The translations under genes and the position numbers were made by a program. 64,000 nt of DNA from the NCBI RefSeq assembly GCF_000807925.1, contig NZ_JRVC01000015.1, forward strand, positions 82,604 to 146,603, in the 5' to 3' direction. Every line of letters starts with the position of its first letter. Within the stretch, counting starts at the first letter, position 1. Shown piece after piece: positions 26,338 through 34,824 of the stretch. This stretch comes from Novosphingobium subterraneum (GTDB lineage: Bacteria > Pseudomonadota > Alphaproteobacteria > Sphingomonadales > Sphingomonadaceae). The notes under the pieces were generated by a model. The model saw only the letters and a program-made list of their open reading frames with translations. It ran no database searches and had not been told where the DNA came from.

Positions 26338-27490
26338 CCAGGTTCAGTTGCAAGCGGATCTTTTGAATGATCTCGTCGCACTGCGTCGGGATATCCATGC
26401 CAATCCGGAACTCGGGTTTTGCGAGCAGCGGACAGCAGGCCGCATTGCTGATGAGCTGCGCGCACTTGGCATCGAAGTGCATGAAGGCATCGGCACGACC
26501 GGAGTTGTCGGGGTCCTGAAGGGCAGGCGCGAAGGATCGCGCACACTTGGCCTGCGGGCAGACATGGACGCCCTGCCGATTCAGGAAATGACCAACTTGC
26601 CCTGGGCCAGCAAGACGCCCGGCTCCTTCCACGGCTGCGGGCATGACGGCCATGTCGCCATGCTGTTGGGCGCTGCCCGGGTTCTGGCTGCCGATCCCGA
26701 TTTTGCCGGTACGCTCCACCTCATCTTCCAACCTGCCGAGGAAGGGCTTGGCGGCGCGCGCGTGATGATCGAGGAAGGGCTGTTTGACCGCTTTCCTTGC
26801 GATCGGGTCTATGCCTTGCACAACTGGCCCGGTCTTCCTGCCGGGACGATCAGCACGCGCCCCGGCGCAATCATGGGCGCGGCAGACAAGTTCCGGATCA
26901 CGCTGACCGGCAAGGGCGGACACGCAGCGATACCGCAGGACAGTCCTGATGCGATCCTTGCTGCGGCCAGCCTTGTCCAGCAACTCAACACCATCGTCAG
27001 TCGCGCCGTGCCGCCTTATGCGTCAGCCGTGCTTTCAATCACGCAGATTCATGGCGGCCACGCGCACAATGTGATCCCAGCAGAAGTCATGGTGGCCGGT
27101 ACTGTCCGCACGTTCGACCCGGCCGTGCAGGATCGGATCGAAGACCGAATGCGGGCGATGCTGGAGGGCATCGCAACGTCGTTCGAGGTTGAATGCGCGC
27201 TCGATTACGACCGTTACTACCCGGCAACGATCAACGATGCCCAGGCTGCCGCCGACGTCCTTGAAGTGGCCGCGACCGTTGGAACGGCGGAACTTGCCCC
27301 GGAGCCCGCACCTACTTCGGAAGACTTCTCCTTCATGCTGCAGCAGCGCCCAGGAGCCTATATCTGGCTTGGGCAGAGTACCCATGAGCACACGGCTCCG
27401 CTTCATAATCCGCAGTACGATTTCAACGATGCTGTGCTTGAAAACGGCGTGCGGTTGCATGTTGCGCTGGCGCGGCACTGGCTCAAGTAG
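26330..27490 (+). CDS. M20-family amidohydrolase (hippurate hydrolase-like)
   Basis: 386 residues from ATG 26330, overlapping the regulator gene. Metal ligands are recognisable in LRADMDALPIQE, HGCGHDGHVAML and QPAEEGLGGARVM, with the late His in LHNPQYDFND. This is the peptidase M20D layout, enzymes that release amino acids from N-acyl forms. It could deacetylate an intermediate that the GNAT enzymes acetylate, or open an amide in the imported compound. It ends the operon. Confidence 0.92.
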   Translation: MADQVQLQADLLNDLVALRRDIHANPELGFCEQRTAGRIADELRALGIEVHEGIGTTGVVGVLKGRREGSRTLGLRADMDALPIQEMTNLPWASKTPGSFHGCGHDGHVAMLLGAARVLAADPDFAGTLHLIFQPAEEGLGGARVMIEEGLFDRFPCDRVYALHNWPGLPAGTISTRPGAIMGAADKFRITLTGKGGHAAIPQDSPDAILAAASLVQQLNTIVSRAVPPYASAVLSITQIHGGHAHNVIPAEVMVAGTVRTFDPAVQDRIEDRMRAMLEGIATSFEVECALDYDRYYPATINDAQAAADVLEVAATVGTAELAPEPAPTSEDFSFMLQQRPGAYIWLGQSTHEHTAPLHNPQYDFNDAVLENGVRLHVALARHWLK

Positions 27491-27580
27491 CATTCGGACA
27501 CTTGCAGGAAGCCCGAAGCACACACGCGTTTCTGATCGGGGAGCTTTACCCACGGGATCTGTCAGAATGGCGATTGGGTC

Positions 27581-27609
27581 AAAAAAAGGCCGGCCCGAAG
27601 GCCAGCCTT
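27581..27609 (-). terminator. Intrinsic terminator of the tetR gene (UUCG loop)
   Basis: Read on the minus strand, AAGGCTGGCC, TTCG, GGCCGGCCTT is followed by seven T. The stem has 10 pairs including one G-U wobble, closed by a UUCG tetraloop. On the plus strand the wobble becomes a C-A mismatch and no T run follows, so it serves the minus-strand gene ending at 27736. It is the clearest intrinsic terminator in the window. Confidence 0.9.
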
Positions 27610-27735
27610 GAAAAGTTTGGGAGAGGATGCCTGAAAGGCACCTCGCATATGCGGTAGCTTTCATTCTTTGGCAAATGCGAACGGCTACTTCATAGTTGCA
27701 GTTTCTGCATCCGCCTCTTGGTCACGGGTATCGGT

Positions 27736-28341
27736 TCAAGGAGTGATCCCGACCGCGTCCTTTACACGTTGCAGGGCCGCATCGACCGGCGATGGCTCGG
27801 CAAGTATCGTGAAGGTTCCGTTCATGGCAAAGACGCAATGTCCATGGACAGTCGCCAGCAGCGAGCGCGTGAGGTGTTCCGCCAGATCCTTCCTGTCGGG
27901 AGTCAATGCGGCGCGCACTTCCTGAACGACGACGTCGAAAATAGCGCGCACTTCGTCTTGGTATTCTGGAGGAGGCGTGCAGTCTTCCGGCAGCCGGAAA
28001 TCATAGATCGCCGCCCAAGCGTGTCGGTGGCCTTTTGCAAATTCGAAATAGGCCGTAATAGCTGCCGCGAGCCTTTCGTGAGGCGGGCTCGGTTCTCCCA
28101 CGGCTGCCAGACGCCGCCGAAGGTGGTCGCGCCACAGCGCCAAGGTTCGCCCGTTGATGGCAAGGATCAGCGCGTCGTAGCTGCCAAAGACGTTGTAGAT
28201 CGTGCCGATCGAATAGCCGATGCGTTTGGCTACTTCGCGCGCCGAGAAGTGTGCAAATCCCACTTCCTCCATGTGCCTATGCCCAGCGGCAACGATGATT
28301 TCGCGCAACTCGTCGCGACTATGATCCGATCTGCGTCCCAT
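27736..28341 (-). CDS. TetR-family transcriptional regulator
   Basis: 201 residues. The N-terminal HTH (residues 10-55, with FSAREVAKRIGYSIGTIYNV and FGSYDALILAINGRT) is clear. The C-terminal part (LWRDHLRRRL, AWAAIYDFRLPEDC, VHGHCVFAMNGTF) fits the WHG/TetR_C_13-type ligand domain. It is divergent from the phospholipid acyltransferase fusion, with two direct operator-like repeats between them, so it probably represses that gene and itself in response to a fatty acid or acyl thioester. The gap at 27491-27735 downstream holds only its terminator. Confidence 0.92.
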   Translation of the reverse strand: MGRRSDHSRDELREIIVAAGHRHMEEVGFAHFSAREVAKRIGYSIGTIYNVFGSYDALILAINGRTLALWRDHLRRRLAAVGEPSPPHERLAAAITAYFEFAKGHRHAWAAIYDFRLPEDCTPPPEYQDEVRAIFDVVVQEVRAALTPDRKDLAEHLTRSLLATVHGHCVFAMNGTFTILAEPSPVDAALQRVKDAVGITP

Positions 28342-28362
28342 GGCGTATGGCTAAGGCATAAA

Positions 28363-28401
28363 TTGAACACTGTCCATTATTTTAATTGAACAATGTATAA
28401 T
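28363..28401. promoter_or_regulatory. Divergent promoter with two TetR operator candidates
   Basis: TTGAACACTGTCCA (28363-28376) and TTGAACAATGTATAA (28386-28400) are direct repeats 23 bp apart, about two helical turns. Each has an ACA-N-TGT core. The second overlaps a consensus -10 hexamer TATAAT (28396-28401) for the plus-strand gene. Two dimers binding here would block both the tetR and acyltransferase promoters. Confidence 0.6.
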
Positions 28402-28520
28402 TGTCGGCTAGCCTGCGAGTCGCGAAGGGGAGAGGGTCTGGATTGGCCTGGCTTTCTGCCCTTAACCCGTCCGGAACACTTGTTCCGGTATTGGCAGCTT
28501 TGAATTGCAAAGGGTTCCAG

Positions 28521-31500
28521 ATGTCCGCACCCGATTTCAGCCTGCTTGCCAAGCGCCGTTTCGGCCCGACCTTCTCGGTCCAGTTCCTCGGTGCCTTCAA
28601 CGACAACCTCCTGAAGTTCGCGCTGCTGTTCCTCGCCAATTTCGGCATCCTTTCTACCGATCCCGAAAAGGCAAAGTTGCTGGCAGCAGTGGCTACGGGC
28701 CTGTTCATCCTGCCCTACTTCCTGTTCTCCTCGCTCGCCGGACAGCTTGCCGATGCGATGGACAAGGCGCGCCTCATCCGTTGGATCAAGGCTGCCGAAG
28801 TGGCAATCATGGCCATAGCCCTGGCGGGCTTCTGGTACCTGTCCCTTCCACTGCTCCTTGTCAGCCTGTTCCTCATGGGAGTGCACTCGACGCTGTTCGG
28901 GCCGGTCAAGTATTCGATCCTGCCCCAGCACCTTCATGCTGGCGAAGTGATGGGCGGCACCGGATTGATCGAAGGCGGCACTTTCCTTGCAATTCTTGGC
29001 GGACAGTTGCTGGCGGGCGTCATCCCTGCTTGGGAAGCGGGGCTTGCCGCCTTTGGATTTGCGCTGCTTGGCTTTGTGATGAGCCTTGCCGTGCCCGCTG
29101 CCCCGCCAAGCGGCAACGGCCACGCGATCGATCGCAACCTGTGGCGTGGAACCCGGGCCATTCTCGCCACAGCCCGTGAAGGTCGCGGTGTGTGGCTTTC
29201 GATTCTCGGGATCAGTTGGTTCTTCGCTGCGGGCGCGGTCCTGGTGAGCGAGTTCGCGCCGCTCGTCTCGGGTACGCTGGCGGCACGGCAGGAAGTGGCG
29301 ACGCTGTTTCTGGTGGTTTTCTCGGTTGCCATTGCGGTCGGCTCCCTGATCGTGAATCGTTTGCTGAAGGGTGAGGTCTCGGCCCGCTACGTGCCGATCT
29401 CGGCCCTTGTCCTTGCCGCGGGTCTGATCGATCTGTGGATCGCCACAAGCGGGTTCGAGGTGCGGACCGCCGGAGCATCGGTGCCGCAATTCCTCGGCAC
29501 GCCGGGCGCCTGGCATATTCTTTTTGATCTTGCAGTGATCGCAGTCTCCGGCGGAATGTTCATCGTTCCGCTCTATGCCATCCTTCAGGTAGCCAGCCCC
29601 GAGGACAAGCGCTCGCAGATCATAGCTGCCAACAATGTCGTGAATGCCGGACTCACGGTACTCGCGGTGCTTGCCATCACTGGCTTGCTGGCCGCCGGTG
29701 TGGACATACCTGGTCTGATCGGCGCACTCGGCTTTGCCACGTTGTTCGTCGCGCTTGCCTCTGTCTGGCTGCTGCCAGAGACGCTGTTCAAGGACGTAAT
29801 CCGTCTCACCTTGCGCGTACTCTATCGCGTGGAGGTTTCTGGCATGGAACACATGCCCCGGGCGGGCGAACGTGCTGTAGTGGTCGTAAACCACGTGAGC
29901 TTCCTTGATGGGGTGTTGCTGGGGGCATTTCTGCCCGGAAAGCCCACTTTCGCGGTCAATACCCAGATAGCGCGATCGGTCTGGATCAAGCCTTTCCTGA
30001 AGCTGTTCCGGGCCTTTCCGGTCGATCCCACCAACCCGATGGCGGCCAAGGCGATGGTCAAGGCAGTGAAGGAGGGACGAACCCTGGTGATCTTTCCGGA
30101 GGGCCGGATCACCCGCACCGGCGCGCTGATGAAAGTTTTCGATGGCCCTGGCATGGTTGCCGACAAGGCCGAAGCGCCTATCATTCCGGTGCGCCTCGAC
30201 GGACCACAATATACGCGGTTCTCGAGGATGCAGGGCAAGGTGCGCCTGCGTTGGTTTCCGAAGATCACGCTTACGGTCCTGCCGCCGCGCCACTTCGCCA
30301 TCGAAGGAGAAATGACCGCGCGCCAGCGTCGCGCGATTGCCGGACGACGGCTTTACGACGAGATGAGCGCGATGATGTTCGCGACCTCGGACACCGATCG
30401 CACCTTGTTCAGCGCTCTGGCCGAGGCCCGCGCCATCCATGGCGGCAAGGCACTTGTCGTGGAGGACGTGAAGCGCGAACCGATGAGCTACGACAAGCTG
30501 TTCGCCGCAACTACCCTTCTCGGCAAACGACTGGCCCGCGATACGGCGCTGGGCGAGGCGGTTGGCCTGCTGATGCCCAATGTGAATGGCGCGATAGCAG
30601 CCTTCTTCGCATTGCAAGCTACTGGTCGCGTTCCGGCCATGCTCAATTTCACCGTCGGCGCGGCCAACATGCGTTCGGCATGCGTCACCGCGGCCATCCG
30701 TACTGTTGTCACCGCCCGTGCCTTTGTCGATCAGGCCAAATTGCATGACGTGGTTGCAGCGCTCGAGGCTGACGGGCTGCGCATCGTGTGGCTCGAAGAC
30801 ATCGGCGCAACCATCGGGACATTCGAAAAGCTGCGCGCCCTGCTGGGTGCGAGCAGTGCCGAACACCGGCATCTCAAGCTGGGAATCTCGCCCGATGCAC
30901 CTGCGGTCATTCTCTTCACAAGCGGCTCGGAGGGCGTACCGAAAGGCGTCGTGCTGACGCACCGCAACCTCCTGTCGAACTGCGGACAGCTTGCTGCCCG
31001 CATCGATTTCAACGCCTCGGACATCGTGCTGAATGCGCTGCCGGTGTTCCACTCCTTCGGCCTGACCGGGGGAACGTTGCTGCCTCTGTTGAGCGGGATC
31101 CGTGTGGTCCTCTATCCCAGCCCGCTGCACTATCGCATCGTGCCGGCGCTGGCTTATGACGCCAATGCCACCATCATGTTCGGCACCGATACCTTTCTGT
31201 CAGGCTATGCCCGCATGGCCCACAGCTACGATTTCTATTCACTGCGCTATATCTTTGCCGGGGCCGAGAAAGTGCGTGACGAGACGCGAAGGACCTATGC
31301 CGACAAGTTCGGCCTGCGCATTTTCGAGGGCTATGGCGCGACTGAGGCGGCGCCTGTCATCGCGGTCAACACGCCGATGCATTTCATGGCGGGCAGTGTC
31401 GGCCGCGCCTTGCCCGCAATCGAAACCCGCCTGGAAACCGTGCCCGGGATCGAGGAAGGCGGACGCCTTTACATTCGCGGCCCCAACGTCATGGCAGGAT

Positions 31501-31985
31501 ACTATCTCGCCTCCGATCCGGGCAAGCTCCAGCCGCCACTGGAAGGCTGGCACGATACCGGCGATATCGTCACCATTGACGACGCAGGTTTCATAACCAT
31601 TCGTGGCCGGGCCAAGCGTTTCGCCAAGATCGGCGGCGAGATGGTCTCGCTCCCTGCCGTCGAGGGCTACGCAGCCAGATGCTGGCCCGGTTTCGACCAT
31701 GCCGTTGTGACCCGGCCAGATCCGAAGAAGGGTGAACAACTCGTGCTCTTCACCACTGCAACTGCGGCAGAGCACAAGGCGCTGCAAGGCTGGGCCAAGG
31801 CCAATGGCGTGACCGAACTGATGGTGCCGCGTGACATCCGTGTGGTGGAAGCACTGCCCGTGCTGGGAACCGGCAAGCTCGACTACGTTACCATGAGCGA
31901 CATGGCCCTGCTTGTGCCTGGTAACCCTGTGGCGAACGAGCCAGACGATATGACAGAAGGATTCGCGACCGCGGACGACGCCTGA
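28521..31985 (+). CDS. LplT-PlsC-acyl-ACP synthetase fusion (lysophospholipid repair)
   Basis: 1154 residues from ATG 28521, with AAAGGG upstream. Residues 1-400 form an MFS lysophospholipid flippase like LplT (FNDNLLKFALLFLANFG). Residues 430-610 are a PlsC acyltransferase with the HX4D motif in NHVSFLD (His near 457) and FPEGRITRTG. Residues 660-1150 are an AMP-binding acyl-ACP synthetase with LFTSGSEGVPKG near 800 and EGYGATEAAP. E. coli has these as separate LplT and Aas. It imports lysophospholipid and reacylates it. The opposite-strand long frame here is a shadow. Confidence 0.93.
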   Translation: MSAPDFSLLAKRRFGPTFSVQFLGAFNDNLLKFALLFLANFGILSTDPEKAKLLAAVATGLFILPYFLFSSLAGQLADAMDKARLIRWIKAAEVAIMAIALAGFWYLSLPLLLVSLFLMGVHSTLFGPVKYSILPQHLHAGEVMGGTGLIEGGTFLAILGGQLLAGVIPAWEAGLAAFGFALLGFVMSLAVPAAPPSGNGHAIDRNLWRGTRAILATAREGRGVWLSILGISWFFAAGAVLVSEFAPLVSGTLAARQEVATLFLVVFSVAIAVGSLIVNRLLKGEVSARYVPISALVLAAGLIDLWIATSGFEVRTAGASVPQFLGTPGAWHILFDLAVIAVSGGMFIVPLYAILQVASPEDKRSQIIAANNVVNAGLTVLAVLAITGLLAAGVDIPGLIGALGFATLFVALASVWLLPETLFKDVIRLTLRVLYRVEVSGMEHMPRAGERAVVVVNHVSFLDGVLLGAFLPGKPTFAVNTQIARSVWIKPFLKLFRAFPVDPTNPMAAKAMVKAVKEGRTLVIFPEGRITRTGALMKVFDGPGMVADKAEAPIIPVRLDGPQYTRFSRMQGKVRLRWFPKITLTVLPPRHFAIEGEMTARQRRAIAGRRLYDEMSAMMFATSDTDRTLFSALAEARAIHGGKALVVEDVKREPMSYDKLFAATTLLGKRLARDTALGEAVGLLMPNVNGAIAAFFALQATGRVPAMLNFTVGAANMRSACVTAAIRTVVTARAFVDQAKLHDVVAALEADGLRIVWLEDIGATIGTFEKLRALLGASSAEHRHLKLGISPDAPAVILFTSGSEGVPKGVVLTHRNLLSNCGQLAARIDFNASDIVLNALPVFHSFGLTGGTLLPLLSGIRVVLYPSPLHYRIVPALAYDANATIMFGTDTFLSGYARMAHSYDFYSLRYIFAGAEKVRDETRRTYADKFGLRIFEGYGATEAAPVIAVNTPMHFMAGSVGRALPAIETRLETVPGIEEGGRLYIRGPNVMAGYYLASDPGKLQPPLEGWHDTGDIVTIDDAGFITIRGRAKRFAKIGGEMVSLPAVEGYAARCWPGFDHAVVTRPDPKKGEQLVLFTTATAAEHKALQGWAKANGVTELMVPRDIRVVEALPVLGTGKLDYVTMSDMALLVPGNPVANEPDDMTEGFATADDA

Positions 31986-32022
31986 TCGTAAGGCGTATGT
32001 CGGCCGAATTTCATGTTCTTGA

Positions 32023-32065
32023 GGCCGGTGCAGGGAGTGCTGCGCTGTTGCGGGGCACTCCGGCC
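32023..32065. terminator. Bulged hairpin after the acyltransferase fusion
   Basis: GGAGTGC (32034-32040) pairs with GCACTCC (32055-32061) across a 14-base loop, with an outer GGCC/GGCC pairing and a left bulge. It begins 38 bases after the stop codon. No T run follows. It may terminate or stabilise the transcript. Apart from this and the palindrome at 32199, the 324-base gap before the luciferase-like gene shows nothing. Confidence 0.3.
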
Positions 32066-32198
32066 AGCTCAGCGCAACTGTATCAGTGCTGCGACTGCAC
32101 ATCCGCGGGTTGCATCGCCGCCCTTTATTCTGGTGCGATCCGGCGGACGCCTAGGGCAGGGCCTATCCAGCCGAGAAACTTGGAAGCGCAAAACTGCC

Positions 32199-32214
32199 TA
32201 ACCCTATTGGGTTA
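32199..32214. promoter_or_regulatory. Perfect palindrome TAACCC-TATT-GGGTTA
   Basis: Six-base arms with a 4-base AT spacer, about 95 bases before the start of the luciferase-like monooxygenase gene. Position and symmetry suit an operator for that gene. No second copy was found in the window and no regulator can be assigned. Confidence 0.35.
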
Positions 32215-32309
32215 TGCGCGATGGTGTCAGGTGCGATAGTTTTCGATCCGGAACGTCAACACGCCCAGGAACAGGCCAAAGAGCCGCGGGCTGCCCGGAG
32301 AGATGCCCC

Positions 32310-33473
32310 ATGAAATTCTCGATCATCTATGAAGCGCAGATGGTGGATGCCAGTCGCGAAAACGAGCGCGCGGTGTTCCTCCAGATCGTCGAGCAGGCCA
32401 AGTTCGCCGAGGAGATGGGCTTCGACTGCATCTGGTGCGTCGAGCATACCGCGCTGACGCAGTACGCACACATGTCTGCTCCCGAGACGGTGCTGGCGTT
32501 CATCGCCGGGGCGACGAGCCGCATCCACATCGGGCACGGCGTTGTCTGCCTACCGCCGGCGATGAACCATCCGGTCAAGGTGGCCGAGCGCATCGCCACG
32601 CTCGACATTCTTTCGAAAGGGCGCCTGCACTTCGGCGTGGGCAAGGGCGGCACGCAGCAGGAGGCCGGGACCTTCGGTTATGACCTGAACGAACTGCAGC
32701 CGATGATCGATGAATCGATGTACCTGATCCCCAAGATCATGGTGCAGGACGAGATCGAGCACGACGGCACCTACATCAAGATCCCCAAGCGTCCGATCCA
32801 CCCGAGCCCGTGGCAGGACCCTCATCCGCCGATGTACATGGCCTGCACGCGCGAGAACACGCTGGTGGCGGCCGGCAGCCGCGGCATCGGCGCGCTGGTG
32901 CTGGGCTTTTCCGGGCCGGACGAGATTGCCAAGAAGAACGCGATCTATCGCGAGGCTTTCCGCACCCGCAAGGCCGAGGATCAGGTGGGCTTCCGCCCGA
33001 CCGAACACCTTGCCGCGCTCTGCGCCGCGACCGTGCTGGATGACCGCGAGAAGGCGCGCAAGATCGGCCTGCGCGGCCAGCGCTTCTTCGCCGAGTCCAT
33101 CGCCTACTGGTATCAAGGCGGAGCCAAGCCCTCCGTCGACGAGGACCTCGACGCCGAGGATCACGCCAAGGTGCTGGAGCAGGGCAAGCAGGCGACCATC
33201 GCTTACCTGTCCGAAGAGGCGATCCCGGTGGGGGACGAGCACCTTTCCAACTACACCGTGGCGCAGGACGCCTATGGCACGCCCGACGATTGCATCCGCT
33301 ATGTCCAGCGGCTGAAGGACGCCGGCGCCGACGAGATCCTCTTCATCTTCCAGATGGGCGGCATCCCGCACGAGGTGATCATGGAAACCATCCGCAACAT
33401 CGGCGAAAAGGTGATCCCGCACTTCAGGGCGCTCGAAGTGGCCGAAGCGGGAGAGATGGAAGCGGCGGAATAA
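32310..33473 (+). CDS. LLM-class flavin-dependent oxidoreductase
   Basis: 387 residues from ATG 32310, with GGAGAG seven bases upstream. The bacterial-luciferase barrel is recognisable from FAEEMGFDCIWCVEH, SRIHIGHGVVCLP and LHFGVGKGGTQQEAGTFGYD. These enzymes are FMN- or F420-dependent monooxygenases or dehydrogenases; a flavin reductase that could feed FMNH2 is encoded at 46232. It is the first gene of the catabolic island and is followed within 35 bases by a LuxR-type regulator gene. The substrate is unknown. Confidence 0.9.
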   Translation: MKFSIIYEAQMVDASRENERAVFLQIVEQAKFAEEMGFDCIWCVEHTALTQYAHMSAPETVLAFIAGATSRIHIGHGVVCLPPAMNHPVKVAERIATLDILSKGRLHFGVGKGGTQQEAGTFGYDLNELQPMIDESMYLIPKIMVQDEIEHDGTYIKIPKRPIHPSPWQDPHPPMYMACTRENTLVAAGSRGIGALVLGFSGPDEIAKKNAIYREAFRTRKAEDQVGFRPTEHLAALCAATVLDDREKARKIGLRGQRFFAESIAYWYQGGAKPSVDEDLDAEDHAKVLEQGKQATIAYLSEEAIPVGDEHLSNYTVAQDAYGTPDDCIRYVQRLKDAGADEILFIFQMGGIPHEVIMETIRNIGEKVIPHFRALEVAEAGEMEAAE

Positions 33474-33506
33474 GCCCTGTCAGTCCGCGCGCGCGCCGCC
33501 TATGCT

Positions 33507-34679
33507 GTGTGGATGGGCGGCGCTGTCGATGAAGGGTTTTCGGATCTGCTGGCCCGGCTTTATGCCGGGGTCGGCCCGGTGGGGGACGGGGAGGCGGAGC
33601 CGTGGCGCGGGTTTCTGGAAGCGCTGGCGCGGTGGATGGAGGCGAGCTTTGCCACGCTGATCATCACCGCGCCCGGCAAGCGCCAGCCCGCGACGTTCCT
33701 GACACCGGGATCGGATGCGGCGTTCGATGCCGCCTATACCGAGACGCTGTTTGCCGAGGACCCGTTCCAGGGACTGAGCGACGGGGTGGTGACATCCTAT
33801 GCGGAGTTCATGGCGCAGCTTCCGGACAGCGCATTTGCCACCTATCGCCAGGCGATGGCGAGCAGCGGGTTCGACCAGGTGCTGGGGATCGACCTGCACT
33901 TTGGCGGCGGCCATTCGGCCGGAAGCAGGGGAGGGCGGCCGGACGAGGGGCGATATGAAGCGCGCTTCCGCGTCAGCCGGCACAATTCGCTGCCCGATTT
34001 CACGCGGGAGGAGCGGGCGCGGCTGCAGGCGCTGGCGCAGCATTTGCGTATTGCCGTTTCGCTGTTCGAGAAGCTGCAGTTCGCCGGGGCCGAACACGGC
34101 ATGTTCCACGCCACCGCGCAAGGACTGGGCCTTGCGCTGCTGGTGCTGGATCGCAACCGGCGCATCGTCAGCAGCAACGCCCTGGCCGAGGCGCTGTTGG
34201 CCGAGGACGAAGGCTTGCGCCGGCGGGGCGACGAGCTGGTCCTTGCCGATGCGGCGCAGCACAAGCTGGTGGGCGAGCTGCTGGCGCAAGGGGGCGAGCG
34301 CGGACTTACCCGCTTCCGCATCGAGCGGCCAGGGCGGGGCGATCTGGTGGTAACGGCGCGGCCGGTAGAGCTTAACGCGATCCACGGCGGGGCCGGGGCG
34401 CTGGCGCTGTTCCTTGCCCGCCCGCACCGGCAGGCGGGGCCGGAAAAGGGCCTGGAGAACGGCAATGATCCTCAGGTGCTGCGCGACCTGCTTGGCCTGA
34501 CCATGGCCGAGGCGCGTCTCGCCGCAGTGCTGGGCGAGGGGCTGAGCCTGGTCGAGGCGGCGGGGCGACTGGGAATCGCCCACAACACGGCGAAAGTGCA
34601 GCTGCGATCGGTCTTTGCCAAGACCGGGGTGCATCGCCAGGCGCAGCTAGTCGCGCTGCTGGCCTCCATCGGCGGATAG
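33507..34679 (+). CDS. LuxR-type HTH transcriptional regulator
   Basis: About 390 residues; GTG 33507 or ATG 33513 are both possible starts. The C-terminal 65 residues are a LuxR/GerE HTH (LGLTMAEARLAAVLGEGLSL, then LGIAHNTAKVQLRSVFAKTG). The remaining N-terminal 300 residues have no receiver-type phosphorylation site and may bind a small ligand through a PAS-like region around residues 190-290 (HGMFHATAQGLGLALLVLDR). It sits between the monooxygenase and the acyl-CoA synthetase, so it likely controls the island. Confidence 0.85.
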   Translation: MWMGGAVDEGFSDLLARLYAGVGPVGDGEAEPWRGFLEALARWMEASFATLIITAPGKRQPATFLTPGSDAAFDAAYTETLFAEDPFQGLSDGVVTSYAEFMAQLPDSAFATYRQAMASSGFDQVLGIDLHFGGGHSAGSRGGRPDEGRYEARFRVSRHNSLPDFTREERARLQALAQHLRIAVSLFEKLQFAGAEHGMFHATAQGLGLALLVLDRNRRIVSSNALAEALLAEDEGLRRRGDELVLADAAQHKLVGELLAQGGERGLTRFRIERPGRGDLVVTARPVELNAIHGGAGALALFLARPHRQAGPEKGLENGNDPQVLRDLLGLTMAEARLAAVLGEGLSLVEAAGRLGIAHNTAKVQLRSVFAKTGVHRQAQLVALLASIGG

Positions 34680-34740
34680 GCGACTCGCGCAATTCCGCCA
34701 GTTTGCGCGGGGCGGCTCTTATGTGTGGCCTTGAAAGGCA

Positions 34741-34789
34741 TATGCGCAAATAAAAGACGCTTGAAATACGCAAATTGTGCGATACATAG
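34741..34789 (+). promoter_or_regulatory. Promoter with TGCGCAAAT/TACGCAAAT motifs before the acyl-CoA synthetase
   Basis: TGCGCAAAT (34743-34751) and TACGCAAAT (34767-34775) are 24 bp apart. The second is part of CGCA-N5-TGCG (34769-34781). They overlap TTGAAA (34761-34766) and TACATA (34783-34788), spaced 16 bp, which fit -35 and -10 elements. Similar 9-mers occur near other starts of the island at 41144, 43209, 43247 and 49484. Confidence 0.45.
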
Positions 34790-34824
34790 GAGGAAGACAA
34801 GGCGATACGAGGTTTGGGAGAGCG

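Noticed and set aside
24425..27490. Ectoine-degradation operon (aminotransferase, AsnC, M20-like hydrolase plus cyclodeaminase)
   Set aside because: The M24-type ectoine hydrolase gene is missing and the cyclodeaminase lies 15 kb away in another operon, so this assignment is not supported.
28377..31130. A 917-codon open frame on the minus strand
   Set aside because: It lies opposite the LplT-PlsC-synthetase fusion, whose domains are all recognisable; its translation is rich in Gln, Arg and His with no known domain, as expected for an antisense shadow in high-GC DNA.
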